Of a DNA stretch of 64,000 bases, positions 57,801 to 64,000 are shown one piece after another (positions within the stretch are counted from its first letter, which is position 1; every line of letters starts with the position of its first letter). The stretch spans positions 156,515 through 220,514 of the forward strand of contig NW_026731907.1 of assembly GCF_028476545.1 (NCBI RefSeq), read 5' to 3'. Under the pieces are notes generated by a model, which ran no database searches, was not told the DNA's origin, and saw only the letters and a program-made list of their open reading frames with translations. This DNA comes from Physella acuta (taxonomy: Eukaryota > Mollusca > Gastropoda > Physidae). Made by a program: the position numbers and the translations under genes.

Positions 57801-60800
57801 AGTATGTGCTCACCTAATATCGTAATATGGGTGGGAAAAAAAGTATGGAAGACCATTCGAAACAAATACAAAAATTTGAGACTAGCTTTAATGTAACCTG
57901 TTTTAAACTCCACTTCTAATTAAACCTAATACTTCTACGTCATGAAATATAATTAAAGGACATTATTTGTAAAAAAAACGAATGTTCAGACTAGCATTAA
58001 GTATTAAAAATCCGCTAACCCATTATCTTAACGAAACAAAATAGTATGTAAGGGTGGTAAGAAGAAAAAACAAAAATTGAATCCATTAACCCAATATCTT
58101 TACGTCGCCAAAATATAATGAAATGGTATTAGAATTAAAACTAAATTTCTAACTAACATTATTAAAATTAAAAAAAAAAAATTCTCACATTGTCTGAGGG
58201 TGGGTCTTCATTCTGACTCGCCTGTATGGCGTAGGCGATGAAGCACAAGATGGCGCCGATCCACAACAGTGTGGCGAATCCGCCCAGCATGGTTTTGGCG
58301 AACTTAACGAGTTCAGATTGCGTCTTGGGCGGGGTCAAGGCGTTGGGTCCATCCCTCTCCAGAAGTTCTTTGGCTTTATCCTGGGTGTGGCCCTAGGGTT
58401 GGGGGGAGGGGGGGATGGAATAAAAGTATAAATATCTCGAGATTTTGTTTCGATTTTATTAAGTCCCTAGGACATTTTAAAATCAACATAAATATACCGA
58501 AAGGTTTCTTTTTAACAGAATTTTCTAGACACTTCCGAGGGCGTTGGGGGGGGGGGGGGGGGTTAAGTGTTGAAGAAATACCTGAAATAAACTCTTGAAT
58601 TATCCCGAGACTGTTACCAACCCAAACATAACTATCCAATGTTTCTTCCAGACGTTTTTCTCCGGGGGGGACACTTGATATTTTAGGGGTTGGGGGGGGG
58701 CGGTCAACATTTTCCGGGGGGAGGGGCTGACACTGTTAAAAGTATAAGACTTTCTTCAGAGCCCCCCCCCCCCCCCCCGAAGAGTTGCCTGGAAGAAACT
58801 ATAACTATCCCATCATCTGAACGTATCCTGAAACTAAGTCTTTGGGATACCTACAACTGTATCCTTCATTGGAAAGTAACGTGTGGCGTGCTACTTCGAG
58901 CAAACGCCTCAGTGTAGAGAATAGTGCACTATCCAATTTTCCCCTCACTCTCACCCCCCCCCCCCCTCCAACTTCCCGAGGTTATACAACAGTCCCTATC
59001 AGCTTTGGATCCACCGGAAGCCAAGACACTCTCCGCTACCCCAAAGATGTCAAAGCCTTACCTACCAGCTTTGAATATAAGCCAAGAAATTCCCACACCC
59101 AAGGTTTATACAACGGTCCCTACCATCTTTGGATCCACCTTATTTCCAGAACTCCCTCCCCCCCCCCCCCGCCAATCTTGCCAAAAGTTATACAACAGTC
59201 CTTACCAGCTTTTAATACAAACCAAGACACCCACACACACCCACCCCCCACCCCCAAAGTATACAACAGTCCCTACCAGCATACAAACCAAGACACCCCC
59301 CCCCCAAAGTTTATACACCAGTCCCTACCAGCTTTGGGTCCACCTTCAGCCATATCACTTCCCCCCCCCCCCCCACAAGTTTATACACCAGTCCCTACCA
59401 GCTTTGGGTCCACCTTCAGCCATATCACTTCCCCCCTTCCCCCCCCCCCCCACACACGTTTATACAACAGTCCCTACCAGCATACAAACCAAGACACACA
59501 CCCCACCCCCCCCTCCCCCCACACACGTTTATACAAACAGTCCCTACCAGCTTTGGGTCCACCTTCAGCCTCTCCAACAGCTCCTCCATGGGAATCCTGT
59601 GCTCGTCCATGTCCAGCTCCCTCTTCAGCCCGTCCATCTTGATCTCCTCCCCACCTTTCTTCTTCTTCTTCTTCTCCGTTCCCGAACGGGTGACCCCGTG
59701 ACTGAAAGTCTTACCGGCCCCATTTTTCTGGAAAAAAAAACAAAGCATTTGTTTTTCGTAAATGGCTGTTGTTAAATATGTAAGATTTTGTCATGTAATT
59801 CTTAAGTGTTGTGGGACTGAATGGTTGGATGGTAGAGCATCCGTCTGCTAACCCGAAAGTCTCGAGTTCGAATCATGTGTTTGTGTCAGTAGAACGTATC
59901 TGAGTCCAGTCACCTCTAATGGGTGCATGACTCAAGTTAGGGAAAGTAAAGGCGTATGGGTATAGTGCTGACCACACTATCCCTTCATACGAATCAGGTG
60001 AACTCTACCTGACCCATAGACCGTCAGATTCGAAAGGATACGTTTTTTATCTGCTAGTTTCAATATATCAACATTTCACAATACTTTAAATATCGGCACT
60101 GTCATCCCTTAATATATGTTGTTCTAAGGGACATAACAGACTTAAACTAATCTTTGAACTTGACAATGAAGAGTTGCAGCGCATTACTTAGAAGAGGAGG
60201 TGGGTAGTCTTATGTATTGTGAAAAGAACTTATAAAGCACAAATTTGCTCAAAATAGTTTAAATCTAAGCGACTCGATAGATTTTTTAAACCGGAAAAAT
60301 GTGACTATAAATTAAGTATTACACGGATTTTTATTAAAAATCAATGGCGGCAAACAAAAAGGAGAGATAATAGGAACCTTAAAATTTATTAATCAAATAA
60401 GAGGTTAAAAAAAGTGGTGGGAGATTATTGACGACAAAAATGTTGATGTTAGCTGACTCTACCAAGGAAGTAAAGGTTTAAATTGTACATTATTTACTGT
60501 GTCTAAATCATTGTAGTATTGCTTCTACAACAGTGTATATTATGAACATGTGAGACTATTCTTCTAAACTGTAAACTGACTAAGGAAATGTAAAGAAAAT
60601 AGAAAACGAATTAGAAATTTGATAGAGGAAGTCAAGGAATGGACAAGGCTACCCCGTTGCAGAACTACTTAAAACAGCAGAAGACAGAAAACAATGGCAA
60701 AAATAAAAGACCATTCAAACAATCTGCTGTGGTCTACCAATAACTGCTAGCTCCCCCCCCCCTCCCCAACATACACGAGGGGGGGGGGTTGATTGATAGA

Positions 60801-61833
60801 AAAAAATATATAAAAGACGTTTTTAAACGTAGCCGAATATGTGTTTGCATAGAAAAAATCGTGAAACAAATTGAATAAAAGCAGACACCTTGACAGGCAG
60901 ACACCATTACAGGCAGACACCATTACAGGCAGACACCATTACAGGCAGACACCATTACAGGCAGACACCATTACAGGCAGACACCATTACAGGCAGACAC
61001 CATTACAGGCAGACACCATTACAGGCAGACACCACAGACACCATGACACCACAACAGACACCATGACACCACAACAGACACCATGACAACACAGACACCA
61101 TGACACCACAGACACCATGACAATACCACAGTCACCATGACACCACAGACACCATGACACCACAGACACCATGACAATACCACAGTCACCATGAAAACAC
61201 AGCCACCATGAAAACACAGCCACCATGACACCACAGCCACCACGACACCACAAGACACCACGACACCACAAGACACCATGACAACACAAGACACCATGAC
61301 AACACAAGACACCATGACAACACAAGACACCATGACAACACTGACACCATGACACCACAGACACCATGACACCACAGCCACCATGACACCACAAGACACC
61401 ACGACACCACAAGACACCATGACAACACAAGACACCATGACAACACAAGACACCATGACAACACAAGACACCATGAAAACACAGCCACCATGACACCACA
61501 GCCACCACGACACCACAAGACACCACGACACCACAAGACACCATGACAACACAAGACACCATGACAACACAAGACACCATGACAACACAAGACACCATGA
61601 CACCACAAGACACCACAAGACACCATGACAACACAAGACACCATGACAACACAAGACACCATGACAACACAAGACACCATGACAACACAAGACACCATGA
61701 CAACACAAGACACCATGACACCACAAGACACCACAAGACACCATGACAACACAAGACACCATGACAACACAAGACACCATGACACCACAGACACCATGTC
61801 AACACGTACCTGTCCCATTTCAGCTCCTGTCAT
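45718..61833 (-). CDS. ATP1A: Na+/K+-transporting ATPase alpha subunit, complete, 19 coding exons
   Basis: Nineteen exons add to 3087 bases, 1028 codons plus TAG, with every intron phase matching. P2C-type ATPase landmarks: TGES at residues 226-229 (actuator), phosphorylation site DKTGT with Asp383, KGAPE 513-517 (nucleotide site), TGDHP 622-626, TGDGVNDSP 720-728. Ten membrane helices follow the usual plan. The first outer loop keeps Gln125 and Asn136, the residues typical of cardiac-glycoside-sensitive enzymes. The catalytic core is intact, but the cation pocket is unusual: Asn816 replaces the Asp of pig position 804, Thr787 replaces Ser775, Val793 replaces Thr781 and Val345 replaces the Ala after PEGLL. 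Glu341, Glu791 and Asp820 remain. The C-terminus is LYF rather than TYY. It is therefore a divergent paralogue; transport activity cannot be assumed. Confidence 0.95.
45839..45990 (-). pseudogene. Two tandem decayed copies of the last ATPase exon acceptor region
   Basis: Upstream of exon 19 the acceptor catctatttttag plus the start of the exon is repeated twice, at about 45845-45915 and 45925-45990. The nearer copy still reads [18 protein letters not shown] before running into the next acceptor; the farther one is more decayed. Confidence 0.9.
46182..46358. mobile_element. hAT-like MITE, TTCCCTCTAAGCTGCGC family, copy 2
   Basis: CAATGTTCCCTCTAAGCTGC ... TAGAGGGAGATTG flanked by perfect 8-bp duplication catgtcac. 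Confidence 0.93.
46378..46600 (-). mobile_element. tRNA-derived SINE, family B
   Basis: Reverse-strand copy in ATPase intron 18. B box region near 46555-46575 degenerate; core agtgcggaccacactatctc. Confidence 0.8.
46653..46754 (-). CDS. ATP1A: ATPase coding exon 18 (955-989): helix 9
   Basis: [23 protein letters not shown], an invertebrate-type helix 9. Acceptor aatttcag, donor TTGAG|gtagga. Confidence 0.96.
47486..47616 (-). CDS. ATP1A: ATPase coding exon 17 (912-955): helix 8
   Basis: [40 protein letters not shown]. The QWADL motif is kept. Confidence 0.97.
47841..48064. mobile_element. hAT-like MITE, CAGTGTTTCTTCCAG family, copy 2
   Basis: CAGTGTTTCTTCCAGAC ... GCCTGGAAGAAACTCTG with perfect 8-bp duplication ttcgagac. 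Confidence 0.94.
48193..48348. mobile_element. hAT-like MITE, TTCCCTCTAAGCTGCGC family, copy 3
   Basis: cagttccctctaagctgcgc ... tttgaggaaacattg. Ends match the family; the target duplication is not clear. Confidence 0.8.
48395..48569 (-). CDS. ATP1A: ATPase coding exon 16 (853-911): helix 7 and large outer loop
   Basis: [52 protein letters not shown]. The loop that contacts the beta subunit (SYGQEW) is conserved. Confidence 0.97.
48885..49125 (-). mobile_element. tRNA-derived SINE, family B
   Basis: Reverse-strand copy with full head (tggtcgaatgatagagcgct in sense), in ATPase intron 15. Confidence 0.82.
49278..49629 (-). CDS. ATP1A: ATPase coding exon 15 (736-853): helices 5 and 6, altered cation site
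   Basis: [60 protein letters not shown]. The codon AAT at the place of pig Asp804 is clear on the given strand. Confidence 0.97.
50111..50328 (-). CDS. ATP1A: ATPase coding exon 14 (663-736): TGDGVNDSP
   Basis: [60 protein letters not shown]. Confidence 0.97.
50427..50638. mobile_element. hAT-like MITE, CAGTGTTTCTTCCAG family, copy 3
   Basis: CAGATTTTCATCCAGGC ... TTCTCGAAGAAGCACTG with perfect 8-bp duplication gttattta. Confidence 0.92.
51065..51201 (-). CDS. ATP1A: ATPase coding exon 13 (618-663): P domain TGDHP
   Basis: [38 protein letters not shown]. Confidence 0.97.
51722..51897 (-). CDS. ATP1A: ATPase coding exon 12 (559-617)
   Basis: [47 protein letters not shown]. Confidence 0.97.
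52266..52576 (+). mobile_element. tRNA-derived SINE, family A, full length
   Basis: Head gagtcggtaaagatcatgga, B box gagttcaaacc, body with gttagctggggacagccact and aaagcaggctgtaaccggag, tail aaattaaaataagaacaaag then (GAA)n. The tail matches the 3' end of the LINE at 26960-26986. Confidence 0.88.
52586..52772 (-). CDS. ATP1A: ATPase coding exon 11 (497-559): KGAPE region
   Basis: [49 protein letters not shown]. Upstream intron carries a 62-bp tandem array. Confidence 0.97.
52790..53105 (-). repeat. 62-bp tandem array upstream of ATPase exon 11
   Basis: Five units with ggttataatttatcttaatc, cttcatgatatgggaggtaa and ttttacagtttttg. The last resembles the acceptor side of exon 11 (attttacag). 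Confidence 0.9.
53568..53700 (-). CDS. ATP1A: ATPase coding exon 10 (452-496): nucleotide-binding domain, GC donor
   Basis: [20 protein letters not shown] ... [14 protein letters not shown]. The donor is CAG|gcaaga; no GT gives a frame that continues into VSIHQ, so this is a GC-AG intron. Confidence 0.95.
53985..54096 (-). CDS. ATP1A: ATPase coding exon 9 (415-452): nucleotide-binding domain
   Basis: [20 protein letters not shown] then [14 protein letters not shown]. Confidence 0.95.
54301..54499 (-). CDS. ATP1A: ATPase coding exon 8 (349-415): phosphorylation site
   Basis: [56 protein letters not shown]. Donor ACCA|gtatgt. Confidence 0.97.
54584..54884. mobile_element. Decayed MITE related to the 37.3 kb TA-target element
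   Basis: aatggtcgtttataaatgacgtcac opens it and gatgtcatttaaaaacaacc closes it, a mismatched inverted repeat. Confidence 0.6.
54925..55193 (-). CDS. ATP1A: ATPase coding exon 7 (259-348): helices 3 and 4
   Basis: [20 protein letters not shown], helix 3, then [20 protein letters not shown]. Glu341 of helix 4 is kept; Val345 is unusual. Confidence 0.97.
55245..55503 (+). mobile_element. tRNA-derived SINE, family B, full length with target duplication
   Basis: ggggacggagtggtctagcg head, B box region gggttcaagtc, core, tail ggaactttactttt. Flanked by the perfect 14-bp duplication ttacattagttgta at 55231-55244 and 55504-55517. Confidence 0.94.
55735..55925. repeat. 13-bp array agaggcatgacaa
   Basis: About 14 units, shifting from aaagaggcatgac to cctagaggcataa to attagaggcataa, so at least three rounds of expansion. 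Confidence 0.95.
56083..56200 (-). CDS. ATP1A: ATPase coding exon 6 (220-259): TGES loop
   Basis: [13 protein letters not shown], then [18 protein letters not shown], phase 1 at its end. Confidence 0.97.
56460..56937 (-). repeat. ATP1A: 40-bp minisatellite made of the ATPase exon 5 donor
   Basis: About 12 units. In transcript sense each contains TTAAAgtgagttaaaatttt, copying the real junction TTTAAA|gtgagttaaatg at 56938. The copies differ by only a few bases, so the array is young. Confidence 0.96.
56938..57072 (-). CDS. ATP1A: ATPase coding exon 5 (175-219): actuator domain
   Basis: [20 protein letters not shown] then [15 protein letters not shown]. Donor TTTAAA|gtgagt, which is repeated about 12 times downstream. 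Confidence 0.97.
57126..57372 (+). mobile_element. tRNA-derived SINE, family B
   Basis: Full-length copy in ATPase intron 4: ggcggagtggtctaacggta head, gagttcgaatc B box, core gtgctgaccacactatctct. Confidence 0.9.
57663..57776 (-). CDS. ATP1A: ATPase coding exon 4 (137-174): helix 2
   Basis: [20 protein letters not shown] then [18 protein letters not shown]. Donor CAG|gtaggc. Confidence 0.97.
58189..58392 (-). CDS. ATP1A: ATPase coding exon 3 (69-136): helix 1 and start of first outer loop
   Basis: [32 protein letters not shown] and [12 protein letters not shown]. Donor AAT|gtgaga. Confidence 0.96.
58637..58801. mobile_element. hAT-like MITE, CAGTGTTTCTTCCAG family, copy 4
   Basis: CAATGTTTCTTCCAGAC ... 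TTGCCTGGAAGAAAC with perfect 8-bp duplication taactatc. Within ATPase intron 2. Confidence 0.92.
58975..59547 (-). repeat. ATP1A: Minisatellite made of ATPase exon 2 end and donor
   Basis: About nine units. Several contain ccctaccagctttgggtcca plus ccttcagcc, that is, in transcript sense the last 24 coding bases of exon 2 and its donor CTG|gtaggg, followed by C-rich spacer. Two units (around 59312 and 59390) are exact copies over this region. Confidence 0.95.
59548..59727 (-). CDS. ATP1A: ATPase coding exon 2 (residues 9-68)
   Basis: Cytosolic Lys-rich N-terminus ([20 protein letters not shown]) and [17 protein letters not shown]. Donor CTG|gtaggg. Some early residues replace the usual N-terminus and differ from vertebrates. 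Confidence 0.9.
59813..60045 (+). mobile_element. tRNA-derived SINE, family B
   Basis: gtgggactgaatggttggat head, ctcgagttcgaatc B box, core ggtatagtgctgaccacact, in ATPase intron 1. Confidence 0.88.
60884..61805 (-). repeat. Minisatellite beside ATPase exon 1 donor
   Basis: Dominated by gacaccatgacaacacaa and, at the left end, ggcagacaccattaca. In transcript sense it begins five bases past exon 1 (gtacgtgttgacatggtgtc). Long frames on both strands are repeat translations. Confidence 0.95.
61810..61833 (-). CDS. ATP1A: ATPase coding exon 1
   Basis: MTGAEMGQ. The exon begins at 61844 after acceptor cttcacag, so a non-coding first exon lies upstream. ATG at 61833 is the only one in frame. Donor CAG|gtacgt. 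Confidence 0.78.
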
Positions 61834-61843
61834 CTTACGCCTA

Positions 61844-62500
61844 TCTGTGAAGGAAAAAATTCAACAAAATTTCAGACAACTTTCTTTTGGTTAATTTTCC
61901 TGTAGTTTTGTAAACTTTTGGAAATCAACTTGGTTGTTTTTAAATCCTTCTCTAGTTTACAGGGCAGCGAGTCAAAATAGGGTCTACAAAAGTAAAGTGT
62001 TTGTGTTTTTAGAAAAGTAAATCGTGAATGAGTTTTCGTGAGAACAGCTCACGACTATTTAAGTTTCAAGAAATTGGAATGTTGCATAGTGATTTGTAAC
62101 TACCCTATTGTTTACATGTGTTTTGAGTGAGTGAACACTATTTCTGCACTAGTTGGTCGGGGTGTTTATATATATACGCCAAACTGACATTGAGTTTACA
62201 TGCGCGGAAGACATGCGCAAAGTGTATCTAAACCCCAGCCGGATGGCTAATTTTATTATAGAAGATTCTAGAAAGTAGAGATCATATTTAACCTATTTTG
62301 GATCTGAAGGATGTCACGGTTCGGTTTGAATTAAAAATATCAAAGGACTGTAAATGCGCATGCGTACGGGTACAGAGATATTTTGATAGTTGGGTTGGGG
62401 GGGGGGGCATTTTTTTAGATTAAAACACGGCTGATTACCGTTTAGGCTTACATAATTTAAAAACAAAAATAAAAAACGTACAATATTCAATAAATATTAC
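61844..62500. other. Upstream of the ATPase coding start
   Basis: Intron or promoter-proximal sequence. A non-coding first exon must lie further upstream, because the coding exon has its own acceptor, but it was not recognised. Three short words with catgcgca near 62200-62360 are seen; no promoter can be assigned. Confidence 0.4.
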
Positions 62501-62514
62501 AAAACAATGTATCA

Positions 62515-62715
62515 TTCGTTTCAGACATTTTTCTGGGGGGGGGGGGGGGGGGGCACCTGAAACATCCGGGGGAGTGGGGCATCTGAAACATTCCCCCTCC
62601 CCCAGTCGAAATGAGGAAAAATTGGATGTTAAAATACATACTTTAACCAAGGTCCTACCCCCCGGAAAGTTAAGTACCCCCCCCCCCATTGTAAAAAAAA
62701 TGTCTGAAAGTAACA
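62515..62715. mobile_element. Decayed G/C-run MITE
   Basis: gtttcagacatttttctggg ... aaaaaaaatgtctgaaag are inverted ends, with internal ggtaaagtatg-like core in reverse (aaaatacatactttaacca). Related to the CAGTGTTTCTTCCAG family; no target duplication seen. Confidence 0.55.
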
Positions 62716-62719
62716 CAGC

Positions 62720-64000
62720 CTGGGTATATAGTGGAAGACTAGCTCTCGTACGCCGGGGCGTTCGTTGTTCTTACTAACTAGTCATTCATAGACACATAGG
62801 AGGTTTAGTAGTTTAAAAGTAGTATCCGTATAGGCTTCTAGGTAACTAATTTTGATTCAACGCTTTAAAAAATTAACTTGAGAAATACGAGAAACTTCTG
62901 AATGTGTTACCTACAATTGGGCGTCTCAAGTGTACTGTATTTGTAATTACCCGGGGGTGTGTTAAAAAATTGTCCGATAATACAACAAGAATGGAATCTT
63001 CTTAAAAAAGGGGCGTTAGGTTACTGGTTGTTAACTAAATACAATTATGCCTTGCAAATGTCAACATCATAACCCCCCCCCCCACCCAACTTCTACTATA
63101 GCACTAGCCCTAACCCTGAAATGGAGATTTGGAGATGACAATAGGCCTACTACTAACAACCTAACACACCTATTTTCCGAAGAGTCTATTATTGGACAAA
63201 AGTAGTATCAATACTACTCATAATAGTGTATGCCAACAAGAAGCCATACACATGTTTTGAAACTGTCAATACGGTCGCATTATTGGACACTGGTTAGAGA
63301 AATTGGCTAGAAATAGATTCGATGTTCATGGTATGTTTTACACTAAAGCCGGACAATACTACAATAATAGAACCTATTTTACGACTACATACCAACGTGA
63401 TAATGTCAAAATTAGTCATATGCATAACTCAAGGCCTAAACAAAGTCCTACCTTAACGCTAACACAAAATATTGTATGCCTACAACAATCATGCAAATAC
63501 CCTTACGCGTGTATTTTCTGAATCAAAAAAGTGTGTCTGATTACTGCTAGTAAATTAAATACTAAATTTTAAATGTCAAAAACTCAAAAACTTATTAATG
63601 TCAAAATTAACCCTATATCTTACCAAAGTCCTAACATAGCCGTAACACGAATTTCTAACTTGCCTAAACTTTTTTTATCTAATCATAATATCATAACGAT
63701 TAACACTCTAACGCGTCTATTTTTCAATATTAAAAAAAAGGTGTTAGATTAGATTACTGCTAGAAATCTAAATAGCAGTAATCTAAATACTAACTTGCTA
63801 ATGTTAAGTTTACTCTATGTCTAGATTAAAGGCTAACTAAAGTCATACCACAGCCGTAAAGTATAGATGACAATTCTAACAAAAACCCCAGCACGCCTAT
63901 TTTTCAGCTTGTCAAACATACCCTATTTCTAACTCAAATCCTAATCAAACTCCTACAAAAGCCGTAACCCTAATTTCTGACTTCCTTAACCTTTAGATAA
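62720..64000. other. AT-rich stretch with no recognised gene
   Basis: Only scattered ccctaac words and short open frames. Nothing else is supported. Confidence 0.5.

Noticed and set aside
58842-59775. Pro-rich frames of 266-283 codons on the + strand
   Set aside because: They lie over the C-rich array of ATPase intron 2 and antisense to exon 2. No homology.
60987-61833. Frames of 215-272 codons (VLSWCLV, MTTQDT words) in the 61 kb array
   Set aside because: Simple repeat translation on both strands, next to ATPase exon 1, with no start context or conserved domain.

Overview
The window is invertebrate nuclear DNA, most likely from a mollusc and probably a gastropod. The evidence is a small secreted fibrinogen-domain lectin gene, invertebrate-type Na+/K+-ATPase alpha signatures, AT-rich introns, abundant (TA)n tracts, tRNA-derived SINEs and many short hAT-like MITEs. 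The taxon is inferred from sequence character, not from a database match. Nearly every long open frame that is not an exon is a translated tandem repeat, so the real genes had to be assembled exon by exon from splice sites, codon phase and protein homology.

Layout. (1) 295-2403, + strand: a secreted fibrinogen-related protein. A broken partial copy of the same gene, carrying a SINE insertion, lies at about 8.4-9.9 kb. (2) 11695-19369, - strand: at least six exons of a signal-anchored protein with fibronectin type III repeats, still open at its 3' end. (3) 29049-33908 and (4) 38759-42166, both - strand: two tandem paralogues of a small four-helix membrane protein (claudin/PMP22-like architecture) with the same exon plan and shared intron phases. 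(5) 45718-61833, - strand: a complete 19-exon Na+/K+-ATPase alpha gene of 1028 codons. All 18 introns keep phase. At the position of a principal cation-binding Asp (pig Asp804) it carries Asn. Two introns in the window (one in gene 3, one in gene 5) have GC-AG ends.

The spaces between and inside genes are filled by minisatellites, a 175-192 bp satellite split by a 5'-truncated LINE with a 12-bp target duplication, two tRNA-derived SINE families, and at least four hAT-like MITE families with 8-bp target duplications and long G/C runs.

The most unusual signal is systematic. Many minisatellites start exactly at exon-intron junctions, and their repeat units carry copies of the neighbouring splice site, in sense orientation. 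Clear cases are ATPase exons 2, 5 and 19, exons 1, 4 and 5 of the second four-helix gene, and exon 3 of the first. Weaker or merely adjacent cases are the fibronectin gene exons and ATPase exons 1 and 11. This looks like splice-junction-seeded tandem duplication acting repeatedly in one locus.
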